This document shows, piece after piece, positions 16,307-24,642 of a stretch of 64,000 nucleotides of DNA. The position numbers and the translations under genes were made by a program. The DNA lies in contig JAJCZS010000021.1 in the NCBI GenBank assembly GCA_029262275.1, forward strand, positions 1-64,000. Direction: 5' to 3'. The number at the start of each line of letters is the position of its first letter. The stretch's first letter is position 1. Source of the DNA: Deltaproteobacteria bacterium (GTDB taxonomy: Bacteria; Desulfobacterota_D; UBA1144; Nemesobacterales; UBA2774). Under the pieces are notes generated by a model. That model had not been told where the DNA came from. It was given only the letters and a program-made list of their open reading frames with translations, and did no database searches.

Positions 16307-16864
16307 CTATATGGCCTTTAACTTTTGCCTAGCAATATTGGCTTCAGGGGAGTTAGGGTATTTATCTATTAAAGTTTTAAAGAAGAAACCCGCCTCTTTT
16401 TTTCTGCCAAGGTTAATAAGGGCGTTGCCCTGTTTAAGATATGCGTTAGGAACCCTCCAGTCTTTGGGGTAGGTATCTATTAACTTTTGAAATTCCAATA
16501 TGGCATCTTCATAATTGCGACTCTTATAACTATTATCCGCTTTAGCGTATATTTCATTTGCGGAAGGTGATTTTTGATCTCCTTCTTCATTCTTGTTAGC
16601 AGCATCTTCTATCTTTTTGTTAAGCTTTATACTCTTTTTCTGCATACTTTCTATTTCTTCAGCAAGTAGCAGTTGGTTGTTTTCTATTCTCTCTATGTCA
16701 CGGTTATTTTTTGAATTATAAGCCTCAAACTCATCTATGAGCTTATCTAGCTTGGTTTCAAGAGTATCTTGGCGCTCATTTATTTCTTTGATAGATGCGG
16801 GAGATATGAAACACCCGAAGAGGAATATAGTGGAGAGTGCTAATGCTAGGCAATATGATTTCAT
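16307..16864 (-). CDS. YbgF/CpoB-like periplasmic TPR lipoprotein
   Basis: A 185-residue lipoprotein. The signal peptide ends in the lipobox-like LFGC at about residue 18. A coiled coil spans about 27-90. Two to three TPR units lie at about 105-183 (YAKADNSYKSRNYEDAILEF, LKQGNALINLGRKKEAGFFF). This matches the layout of YbgF/CpoB, which coordinates outer-membrane constriction with peptidoglycan synthesis beside Tol-Pal. The tol-pal genes are not in the window, so the assignment rests on architecture. It is shorter than E. coli CpoB. Confidence 0.75.
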   Translation of the reverse strand: MKSYCLALALSTIFLFGCFISPASIKEINERQDTLETKLDKLIDEFEAYNSKNNRDIERIENNQLLLAEEIESMQKKSIKLNKKIEDAANKNEEGDQKSPSANEIYAKADNSYKSRNYEDAILEFQKLIDTYPKDWRVPNAYLKQGNALINLGRKKEAGFFFKTLIDKYPNSPEANIARQKLKAI

Positions 16865-17067
16865 GAATTTCTTATGTGTAATCTTGATTTCACCCTAAGT
16901 AATGCTGCTTGTATTAATACTATTGTTCAATTTACCGCAAAGAAAGTCTAAAGTAAAATTACCTCAATGTATCTGATTTATCTATTGTATAGTAAAAATA
17001 TCGATATGAGTTGAGAGTATTAGCAGGTAGAATTTTTAAAGTGTATAAACGGTTAGGTGAAAAGTAA

Positions 17068-18342
17068 TTGAATCTTAGTAAACAGATAACTCTTGGATAT
17101 GCTTTGATGTTTCTTCTTATGCTGCTTATTAGCGGATTCTCCGTATACAGCATATACAATCTAGATAAAGCTGCTGAGAACATTAAGGGCAGATATACAA
17201 CTCTCTCCAAACTCGTATCCGATAAAGAAGAAGGAAATGATGGGTTTTTTGCAAATGAGATGCTTCTTGAAGCTGTGAAAATCTCTGATGATCAGATTAA
17301 GTATTCTTATATTACTGTTTTTACCGTTATAGGAGTAATTTTAGTATTTGGCATTACTCTTACCTTTTTTATACCAAGGGTGATAACTAAACCAATATTC
17401 AATCTCTTTAAAGCTGCGGAGTCCGTAGGTGAGGGTGATTACTCATACAGAGTAGGGGAGGTTAAATCGAGTAGCGAGATCAATACTCTTGCACAAGCTT
17501 TTAACCATATGATGGACAATATTGAGATAAATAATAAGGAGCTTCAGAAAAAGAACGATGAAATCCTCAAGTTGCTTGATACTACTAAGAGATTTAATGA
17601 GATGTTGGAGACTGAGATTGAAGATGCCACCCGAGAGATAAAGGAAAAGCATAAAGCTCTTATTAAGACAGAAAAGCTTGCCACTATTGGTGAACTAGCA
17701 ACAGGTGTGGCACATGAGATTCGAAACCCACTATCGGGAATAGCTATTGCTCTTGAACTTATGCAGGATGAGACAGAAAATGAGGAGCATAAGCAGACTA
17801 TATTGGAAATCCTAAATGAGATTGTGAGGTTGGAGAGAATTGTTAAAGGCCTTTTCCAGTTAGGTCATCCAAAGAGTCTACAGCTTATTGAATGTCAGCC
17901 AAATGATATAGTTGAAAGGGCACTTAGTCTTGTTAACATGAAGGCTAAATCTAAAGGGATTATCATTGAGACGGATCTTGAGTGTGGAAAACAGTTCTCC
18001 GTTGATCATGAACAGATTGAACAAGTGGTCTTGAACCTCTTGATCAATGGTATAGATGCCACAGGGAGTTTTGGTAAAGTTAGAGTAGAGACTAAAAACC
18101 ACAATGGAACTGTAGAGATTGCTGTCTCGGACACTGGCTGCGGATTCTCTGAAAATGAAGTAGATAAGATCATACAGCCTTTTTATTCAACAAAGGAACA
18201 AGGAACAGGGCTTGGTCTTGCAATATCCAATGGAATAGTTGAGGCACACAGGGGAAAGATGCATATTACAAGTAAAAAGGGCACAGGGTCACGTTTTATA
18301 GTTGAAATACCAAATGATCTGACTGACGATACAATCGCGTAA
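17068..18342 (+). CDS. Membrane sensor histidine kinase, NtrB-like
   Basis: A 424-residue kinase starting at TTG, with AGGTGA seven bases upstream. TM1 is at about 8-29, a short periplasmic loop of about 50 residues follows, and TM2 is at about 80-102. Then come HAMP (about 103-155), a coiled coil and HisKA with phospho-acceptor His216 in VAHEIRNPLSG. The ATPase domain has N-box NLLINGID, DTGCGF and GTGLGLAI. The gene is followed 78 bases on by an NtrC-type regulator and then cstA, so the pair probably controls that transporter. The small loop suggests sensing of a small ligand, membrane state or a partner transporter. Confidence 0.92.
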   Translation: MNLSKQITLGYALMFLLMLLISGFSVYSIYNLDKAAENIKGRYTTLSKLVSDKEEGNDGFFANEMLLEAVKISDDQIKYSYITVFTVIGVILVFGITLTFFIPRVITKPIFNLFKAAESVGEGDYSYRVGEVKSSSEINTLAQAFNHMMDNIEINNKELQKKNDEILKLLDTTKRFNEMLETEIEDATREIKEKHKALIKTEKLATIGELATGVAHEIRNPLSGIAIALELMQDETENEEHKQTILEILNEIVRLERIVKGLFQLGHPKSLQLIECQPNDIVERALSLVNMKAKSKGIIIETDLECGKQFSVDHEQIEQVVLNLLINGIDATGSFGKVRVETKNHNGTVEIAVSDTGCGFSENEVDKIIQPFYSTKEQGTGLGLAISNGIVEAHRGKMHITSKKGTGSRFIVEIPNDLTDDTIA

Positions 18343-18420
18343 GAAAAATAATGATTAATCGAGAATTTTATATACATATAGAGGATCGGATGAGGATAAT
18401 CTAATTTAAGGAAGGGGTAA

Positions 18421-19794
18421 ATGAGCTCACTAATTTTAATAATTGAAGATGAAAGGCTTCTTTCAAAACAACTACAAAAAGCATTGTCACAGGAGGGATA
18501 TTTTGTTGTCACATCCTTTGAAGGAGGAGAAGGATTACAAATAGCTAAAAGGGAAAATCCTGATCTCATAATTTTAGACCTTAAACTTCCCGATCGTGAT
18601 GGTCTTCAGGTGCTAAAAGATTTGTCCGGATTTGAGCAGATGCCTCCAACCATAATGATGACTGCACACGGGAGTGTGGAGGTTGCAGTGACTGCAATAA
18701 GAGACGGTGCTTATGATTTTATAGAGAAGCCATTTCCACTTGATAAATTAAAGGTTATGGTCAGAAATGCACTAAGAACTAGAGAGCTTGATAATAGCCT
18801 AAGTGCAGTTGCAATGAGGGCCCAGGAAAAATACGGCTTTGATTCACTTATTGGGAAGAGTGAGTCCATAAAAGAAATAATTGATTTGTTTACAAAGCTT
18901 ACAGAGACAGATCCTAAAACTATACTTATTTGCGGTGAGAGTGGTACCGGAAAAGGACTTGCAGCAAAAATACTGCACTTTAACGGCACAAGAAAACAGA
19001 GCCCGTTTATTGAATTAAATTGTGCTGCAATCCCTGAGACTCTATTAGAGAGTGAACTTTTCGGTCATGAGGCTGGGGCATTTACGGATGCCAAGAAGTT
19101 AAAGAAAGGCATACTGGAGCAGGCAGACGGCGGAACTGTATTTTTGGATGAGATTGGTGATATGAGCCTTTCTCTGCAAGCAAAACTAGTTAAAGCAGTT
19201 GAAGAGAGGAGTTTTAGAAGAGTAGGGGGAACAAGAGATATCACAGTTGATATATGTGTGATGGCAGCAACTAATCATGATCTTAAATCACTTGTAAAAA
19301 ATGGCGGCTTTAGAGAAGATCTCTACCACCGCTTAAATGTGATTAATTTTGAAATGCCTTCACTAAGAGATAGAAGGGAAGACATTCCTTTGATCACTGA
19401 TTACTTTGTCTCTTACTTTAATCTAGACCTAAACAAGAATATAACTATTATCCCTTCAGAGGTTAGAAAAACATTCTTGCATTATGATTGGCCGGGCAAT
19501 GTGAGGGAGCTTAGAAGTACTATAGAGAGAGCGGTGCTCCTAGGTGAAGACGGACTTCTGAACCCCAAATATGTGAAGCTTGAAGACGGCGATAATCTAA
19601 AAGTTCAGGATGGTGATGACAAAATGGTTATAGATGTACCATTGGATGATGCCTCACTTTACAAAATTGAAAGAAAAGTTATAACTAAAGCACTGGACTT
19701 ACATAACTGGAACCAAACTAGGACTGCTGAAATGCTTGGGATAACACGTGAAGTTCTTCGCTATCGTATGAAGAAATGGGGTCTCCTAAGCTAA
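18421..19794 (+). CDS. NtrC-family sigma-54 response regulator with GAFTDA loop
   Basis: A 457-residue regulator. The receiver domain has acidic pocket Asp10/Glu11, phospho-acceptor Asp53 (ILDLKLPDRDG) and KP in the beta5 loop. The AAA+ domain has Walker A GESGTGKG (172-179) and Walker B FLDEIGD (241-247). The sigma-54 loop reads GAFTDA (219-224) instead of GAFTGA. The Fis HTH at the C-terminus reads MLGITREVLRYRMKKWG. Its ATG follows AAGGGG. It is partner of the kinase at 17068 and ends 13 bases before cstA. The Gly-to-Asp loop change occurs in other NtrC-like proteins, so sigma-54 activation is still likely but unproven. Confidence 0.92.
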   Translation: MSSLILIIEDERLLSKQLQKALSQEGYFVVTSFEGGEGLQIAKRENPDLIILDLKLPDRDGLQVLKDLSGFEQMPPTIMMTAHGSVEVAVTAIRDGAYDFIEKPFPLDKLKVMVRNALRTRELDNSLSAVAMRAQEKYGFDSLIGKSESIKEIIDLFTKLTETDPKTILICGESGTGKGLAAKILHFNGTRKQSPFIELNCAAIPETLLESELFGHEAGAFTDAKKLKKGILEQADGGTVFLDEIGDMSLSLQAKLVKAVEERSFRRVGGTRDITVDICVMAATNHDLKSLVKNGGFREDLYHRLNVINFEMPSLRDRREDIPLITDYFVSYFNLDLNKNITIIPSEVRKTFLHYDWPGNVRELRSTIERAVLLGEDGLLNPKYVKLEDGDNLKVQDGDDKMVIDVPLDDASLYKIERKVITKALDLHNWNQTRTAEMLGITREVLRYRMKKWGLLS

Positions 19795-19807
19795 TAGGAG
19801 GTCACAA

Positions 19808-21478
19808 TTGAATGCTGCTCTTCTGGCTATTATTGTATTAATTCTTTACTTTCTAGCCTATCGTTTTTACGCCAAATTTCTTGCTGATAAAATCTTTCGT
19901 CTCTCTGATGATGAAGTAACCCCAGCACATGAAAAAAATGATGGGGTCGACTTTGTGCCTTCTAATAAACATGTGCTTTTTGGACACCACTTTGCCTCTA
20001 TTGCAGGCGCTGCTCCTATTATAGGGCCGGCTATCGCAGTCTATTGGGGATGGGTCCCTGCAATAATTTGGGTAGTGCTGGGCACAATATTTATGGGTGC
20101 TGTACATGATTTCAGCGCACTTGTAATATCTGTAAGGGAGAAGGGACGTTCCGTAGGAGACTTGGCAGGATTTTTAGTTAGCCCAAGGGCCAGAACGCTT
20201 TTTTTATTAATAGTATATTTTTTGATTTTCTTTGTTATTGCAGTTTTTGCTTACGCGATAGCATCACTGTTTGTCGCTTTCCCCCAAAGTGTATTGCCCG
20301 TTAACTTTCAAATTATAGTAGCTGTTCTTATAGGATTTCTCTTTTACAAAAAAGGTGTACCCATACTTTGGCCCTCAATTTTTGCTCTAATAACTCTATA
20401 TGCGATGATCTGGGTAGGCACTATAGTCCCAATAGAGATCCCAGCTGTGATGGGTAGCCAGATTGTCACCTGGATTTTGCTTTTATTAGTATATTCCTTT
20501 ATTGCATCGGTTCTGCCGGTGTGGACGTTGCTTCAGCCAAGAGACTATATAAACGGACATCAGCTCATATTGGGGCTGGGCCTGCTTTTTATAGGACTCT
20601 TAGTTGCTCATCCTCAGATGCAAGCTCCTGCAATTAATCATAATGCTCAGGGTGGCGGGGTGCCTCTCTTTCCATTCATATTTGTGACAATAGCCTGTGG
20701 CGCCATTAGTGGTTTTCATGGACTTGTCTCAAGCGGTACGACCTCTAAGCAGCTAAACAAAATGAAGGACTCAAAGATGATCGGATATGGAGGGATGCTT
20801 GGTGAAGGCACACTTGCAATGATAGCTACTCTTGCTGTTGCTGCAGGCATCAGCCATGGGGATTGGCTCACTCACTATGAAACCTGGGACCTTGCAGCTA
20901 AGAGCGGAATATCCAACTTTGTACATGGCGCATCTACTTTTTTAGATGCTCTAAATATTCCCCCAGTTTTTGGTGACACCTTGATAAGCGTTATAGTCAT
21001 CAGCTTTGCGGCCACCTCCCTAGATACTGCAACCAGGGTTCAAAGACTTATCCTAGGAGAATTGGGTACAGCATATAAAATTAAACCGCTTAAAAATAGA
21101 TATGTAGGGGCTTTTCTTGCAGTTGTTCCTGCATTACTTCTGGCTCTTTTGGCTGAAGCACCGGCTAAGGGGCTTGGGTCAGGAGGGTTTTTGCTGTGGC
21201 CTCTTTTTGGAGCTACTAATCAACTAGTTGCGGGGCTTACTTTGTTGGTTGCTACATTTTATCTATGGAAAACGGGGCGTCCTGTGATCTATACATTGAT
21301 ACCGATGGTGTTTATTGTTTTGATGACCATTGCGGCAATGATCTGGAATTTTAGGGTATTTGCAAATAATCCGCTTCTATTAATTCTCTCAGCTATAATC
21401 CTTGCGCTCTCGGTGTGGCTGTTGCTTGAGGCTTATTTTGCATATAAATCTCAAAAGAACAGTCAAATAAATTCTTAG
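19808..21478 (+). CDS. cstA: CstA-family carbon starvation/pyruvate transporter
   Basis: A 556-residue polytopic inner-membrane protein of the CstA family, whose members import pyruvate or small peptides. The family signature is clear: FGHHFASIAGAAPIIGPAIA near residue 60 and FHGLVSSGTTSKQL in the middle. Length matches the shorter CstA forms, not the roughly 700-residue E. coli proteins. TTG is the start codon, six bases after AGGAGG. It directly follows the two-component pair, echoing BtsSR-type systems that control pyruvate transporters, but here with an NtrBC-type pair. Co-transcription is likely. Confidence 0.92.
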   Translation: MNAALLAIIVLILYFLAYRFYAKFLADKIFRLSDDEVTPAHEKNDGVDFVPSNKHVLFGHHFASIAGAAPIIGPAIAVYWGWVPAIIWVVLGTIFMGAVHDFSALVISVREKGRSVGDLAGFLVSPRARTLFLLIVYFLIFFVIAVFAYAIASLFVAFPQSVLPVNFQIIVAVLIGFLFYKKGVPILWPSIFALITLYAMIWVGTIVPIEIPAVMGSQIVTWILLLLVYSFIASVLPVWTLLQPRDYINGHQLILGLGLLFIGLLVAHPQMQAPAINHNAQGGGVPLFPFIFVTIACGAISGFHGLVSSGTTSKQLNKMKDSKMIGYGGMLGEGTLAMIATLAVAAGISHGDWLTHYETWDLAAKSGISNFVHGASTFLDALNIPPVFGDTLISVIVISFAATSLDTATRVQRLILGELGTAYKIKPLKNRYVGAFLAVVPALLLALLAEAPAKGLGSGGFLLWPLFGATNQLVAGLTLLVATFYLWKTGRPVIYTLIPMVFIVLMTIAAMIWNFRVFANNPLLLILSAIILALSVWLLLEAYFAYKSQKNSQINS

Positions 21479-21569
21479 TCTTTATGAAACCATTTTTTGA
21501 CACTTAGCGTATATAAATGACGAATCAAGAAATACTGTATAACGAGTTTTTTCAAATAGGGAGAAGGTT

Positions 21570-22226
21570 ATGAAACGTAAAATTTTAATAGTTCTTGGAA
21601 TTCTACTTTTGGCCCAAGGGTATCATTTGTTTGCAAATTCTTACGATGAAGAAGCCGATATTAAGAAGAGAACAGAGGCTAGACAAAATGAGAAATATGA
21701 AAAAGCGGTTTTCGCAGGGGGATGCTTCTGGTGTATGCAGCCGCCTTTTGATTATCTAGATGGTGTTATTACCACAACTGTGGGTTATACGGGTGGGCCT
21801 GAGAAAAGCCCTACTTATAAAGAAGTTTCTTATGGTAAAACGGGGCACACAGAGGCTATTGAGGTCATATATGACCCTCAAAAGATTACTTACGATAAAT
21901 TGCTTTCTGTATTCTGGAGGAGTTTTGACCCTACTGATGCAGACGGCCAATTCTACGATAGAGGTCAACAGTACAGACCCGGCATCTTTTACTTGAATGA
22001 AGACCAGAAAAAGGCTGCTGAGACATCCAAGAAAAAGTTGCAAGAGTCTAAGAGGTTCGACAAGCCAATTGTGGTTGAAATAACTGAGGCTGATATATTC
22101 TGGGATGCTGAAGAATATCATCAGATGTATTATCTAAAGAAACCTATGCCTTATAAAACCTACCGGTATGGATCGGGCAGAGATAAGTTCATCGATAAAT
22201 ATTGGGGTAGTCAGACTAAAAAATAA
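21570..22226 (+). CDS. msrA: Exported peptide methionine-S-sulfoxide reductase MsrA
   Basis: A 218-residue MsrA that repairs oxidised methionine in proteins. The catalytic motif GCFWC is at residues 51-55, followed by VGYTGG; EEYHQMYYLKKP is also typical. A 23-residue hydrophobic N-terminus (ILIVLGILLLAQGYHLF) makes it periplasmic or membrane-tethered rather than cytoplasmic. It would protect envelope proteins, in keeping with the many exported proteins around it. It stands alone, between cstA and the CAP lipoprotein gene. Confidence 0.93.
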   Translation: MKRKILIVLGILLLAQGYHLFANSYDEEADIKKRTEARQNEKYEKAVFAGGCFWCMQPPFDYLDGVITTTVGYTGGPEKSPTYKEVSYGKTGHTEAIEVIYDPQKITYDKLLSVFWRSFDPTDADGQFYDRGQQYRPGIFYLNEDQKKAAETSKKKLQESKRFDKPIVVEITEADIFWDAEEYHQMYYLKKPMPYKTYRYGSGRDKFIDKYWGSQTKK

Positions 22227-22272
22227 CTACACAACATTTTGTATAACTTGCAATATGCACAATAGAATTAAG

Positions 22273-22302
22273 TTGTGAAAATTCTTTGCTGAGGCGTATA
22301 AT
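22273..22302 (+). promoter_or_regulatory. Promoter abutting the CAP lipoprotein start codon
   Basis: TTGTGA (22273-22278) and a consensus TATAAT (22297-22302) are spaced by 18 bases. The expected transcription start is about 22309, next to the GTG at 22310, so the mRNA would have essentially no leader. Confidence 0.55.
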
Positions 22303-22309
22303 ATTATTT

Positions 22310-22870
22310 GTGAAGAAAATACTGCTCTTACTGTTTTCACTCTCTTTCCTATATAGTTGCGGAACATCAAGTGAAATACAGTATGTTCTAGCTAACGATT
22401 CTTACCGTTGTGAAGATTTTGATGTTACAAAGGAAAGAATGTTACGCCTTATAAACCGGGCTCGGATGTCGAGTAGAAACTGCGGGTATAAAATTTATAC
22501 TCCCGCAGGCGAGCTCACCTGGAATCCCACTTTGGCACGTGCAGCGCTAAGCCATTCAGTAGATATGGCTACAAAGGATTATGTCAGTCACAAGGGGTCA
22601 GACGGGAAAGAGGTTTCCTATAGGGCGGAGGCTGTTGGTTATAGCTGGATTACAGTTGGGGAAAATATATCGGCTGGCCGTGAAGATTCACAGGAAGTAG
22701 TGACGGCTTGGCTGCAGAGCCCAGTGCATTGTGAGAATATAATGAGGCAGAGCTTTACAGAGATGGGGGCTGCTTGTTTTCACAATAAGGATACAAAATA
22801 TAAAACTTTCTGGACGGTTGTCTTCGGGTCACCAAAAGATAAGTCTAATAGCGCTACTCTTCAACAATAG
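22310..22870 (+). CDS. CAP/SCP-domain lipoprotein
   Basis: A secreted protein of the CAP (SCP/PR1-like) superfamily. From the GTG at 22310 the N-terminus is MKKILLLLFSLSFLYSCG, a lipoprotein-like signal; an upstream in-frame TTG at 22286 lacks a ribosome site and lies inside the promoter. The CAP domain covers the rest: LINRARMSSRNCG, WNPTLARAALSHSVDMA, HKGSDGK, VGENISAGR, HCENIMRQSFTEMG. The pattern of His and Glu residues fits the CAP cavity. It overlaps the convergent cyclase gene by 17 bases. The biochemical role of bacterial CAP proteins is mostly unknown. Confidence 0.85.
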   Translation: MKKILLLLFSLSFLYSCGTSSEIQYVLANDSYRCEDFDVTKERMLRLINRARMSSRNCGYKIYTPAGELTWNPTLARAALSHSVDMATKDYVSHKGSDGKEVSYRAEAVGYSWITVGENISAGREDSQEVVTAWLQSPVHCENIMRQSFTEMGAACFHNKDTKYKTFWTVVFGSPKDKSNSATLQQ

Positions 22871-23624
22871 CAATAGGTCTCACCCAACCAGCGCTCGCAT
22901 TTATTACTTTTATAGGAGGGCAGGCTACTTTAAACCCGTAGGGTGGAAGCTCTTCAAGGTTAGCCAGCTTTTCTATTTGGCAGTATTCTTTCTCTATGCC
23001 GGCAAAATGAGCTCCCCATATAACACTAGAGTCTCCGGTTTCCTTAAATTCCTCTACCATTGCCCAAAACGGTCTGTCCCAACCTGCTGAATCCGTACCC
23101 ATGACTTTAACTCCTTGTTCGCATAACCAAAGGGTCGATTCTTTAGACAGGCCTGGAAACTCAGACCAATATTCTTTGGTCCCCCATAGTTTATCAGCAC
23201 CCGTCATGACTAGTACTATATCAAAAGGGTGAATATCATATTTAATCTCATGTAGGGCTTTCTTTAGATCCCAGTTTGTTATAACCTCTCCAGGTCTTTT
23301 GTGCCTCATATCAATTACAACACCGTCACCATAAAACCATTCAACGGGAAGCTCATCGATTGTTTTTGCCTTTTCTCCCTCCGATTTGGGATGGTAGTGC
23401 CAGGGTGCATCCATGTGTGTTCCCACGTGAGTGCCCAAAGTGACATATTCATTGGCCCACCCAAGTCCTTCGGGTAGATCCTTTTTATCACACTCAAACC
23501 GCATCATCATATACTCTGCAGTGTCCTCATGTTTTTCATATGTAATTTGCAGTTTCTGATGTTCTGGTCCCGGCGCGGGCTCTATATTTATGCTAAGGTC
23601 TATAATACGGGTTTCAGGGGGCAT
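22854..23624 (-). CDS. Cyclase-family metal-dependent hydrolase (kynurenine formamidase-like)
   Basis: A 256-residue protein of the PF04199 cyclase family. The metal-binding motif HVGTHMDAPWH is visible at about residue 70, and the N-terminus IDLSINIEPAPG fits. Members hydrolyse amides or lactones, for example N-formylkynurenine or isatin. No tryptophan-catabolic gene is nearby, so the substrate is open. A second, shorter member lies at 35532-36200 and is clearly distinct. Confidence 0.85.
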   Translation of the reverse strand: MPPETRIIDLSINIEPAPGPEHQKLQITYEKHEDTAEYMMMRFECDKKDLPEGLGWANEYVTLGTHVGTHMDAPWHYHPKSEGEKAKTIDELPVEWFYGDGVVIDMRHKRPGEVITNWDLKKALHEIKYDIHPFDIVLVMTGADKLWGTKEYWSEFPGLSKESTLWLCEQGVKVMGTDSAGWDRPFWAMVEEFKETGDSSVIWGAHFAGIEKEYCQIEKLANLEELPPYGFKVACPPIKVINASAGWVRPIAIVEE

Positions 23625-23670
23625 AGAGCTATTATATGTTAAATATTATTAATATTAAAGGTGATCTCAA

Positions 23671-24642
23671 ATTACTTCTCAATACCTAAGAAAACTTGGT
23701 GATTCTGATTTGCTAGTGTCCCCTGTAGGATTAGGCTGTCTTCAATTTAGCCGGGGCAGGGGTATATCTGGGGTTATGTGGCCTTCACTTAGCAGAGATG
23801 AAGTAAACGATATTGTTGAGACATCCATTAAAGGCGGTGTGAACTGGTTTGACACTGCTGAGCTATATGGATGGGGTGAGTCAGAAAGAGCATTAGCTCA
23901 ATCATTAAGGGATCTCGGGGTTGAGAGAGACGAAATTGTAATAGCTACTAAATGGTGGCCTTTGTTAAGGACTGCAAGTTCAATCACTCAGACTATTGAT
24001 GAGAGACTCACTGCACTCAATATAGATAGTATAGATCTCTATCAGATTCATAACTCTTTTTCATTCTCTTCTATAAGCTCTCAAATGAGAGAGATGGCAA
24101 AGCTTGTTGACCAAGGAAAGATCAAATATGTAGGAGTAAGCAATTTCTCAGCGAATGCGATGCGCAAAGCTCATAAGGAGCTTAGAAATTGCGGTCTGAA
24201 GTTAGTCTCAAACCAGGTTAATTATAGTTTGTTAAAACGGGATATAGAAAAAAATGGAATTTTAGATACAGCAAAGGAATTAGGTGTTTCTTTGATCGCA
24301 TACTCTCCTTTGGGGAGAGGTCTTTTGACTGGGAAATTTCATGATAACCCGGAATTAATAAAGAAAAGACACATTTTTAGAAGATATTATGCCTCTCTTA
24401 ATGAAAGCAAGATTAAAAAGAGTCTCACTGTGGTTGAAGCTCTTAAAAGTATTGCTCTTAAGTATCAGGTAACCCCATCTCAAGTTGCACTAAATTGGGT
24501 TATAAATTCTAACGGAGATACTATTGTTACTATCCCGGGGGCAACAAAAGTGGGACAGGCTGGGGATAATGCTGAAGCTATGAAATTTGAGATGTCTCAG
24601 GATGAGATTAGTTTTCTAAATGAAGTCTCAGCTTCATTTTGA
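23671..24642 (+). CDS. Aldo/keto reductase, apparent ATT start codon
   Basis: An NAD(P)H-dependent (alpha/beta)8 oxidoreductase. Catalytic residues are visible as Asp and Tyr in FDTAELYGWGESE, Lys in ATKWW and His in QIHNS; the C-terminal cofactor region reads IPGATKVGQ. No ATG/GTG opens the full domain. The first TTG (23710) would cut off the family N-terminal hairpin, which is encoded just upstream as QYLRKLGDSDLLVSPVGLG. That reading leads back to ATT at 23671, with AAGGTGAT about six bases before it; an in-frame TGA at 23662 blocks any earlier start. The length, 323 residues, is then normal. It overlaps the convergent phosphatase gene by 9 bases. Confidence 0.8.
   Translation: MTSQYLRKLGDSDLLVSPVGLGCLQFSRGRGISGVMWPSLSRDEVNDIVETSIKGGVNWFDTAELYGWGESERALAQSLRDLGVERDEIVIATKWWPLLRTASSITQTIDERLTALNIDSIDLYQIHNSFSFSSISSQMREMAKLVDQGKIKYVGVSNFSANAMRKAHKELRNCGLKLVSNQVNYSLLKRDIEKNGILDTAKELGVSLIAYSPLGRGLLTGKFHDNPELIKKRHIFRRYYASLNESKIKKSLTVVEALKSIALKYQVTPSQVALNWVINSNGDTIVTIPGATKVGQAGDNAEAMKFEMSQDEISFLNEVSASF

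Noticed and set aside
23635-23691. ATG at 23635 as start of the aldo/keto reductase
   Set aside because: It is in another frame and stops at TAA before the domain; only a frameshift would join them, and the ATT with a Shine-Dalgarno explains the data more simply.
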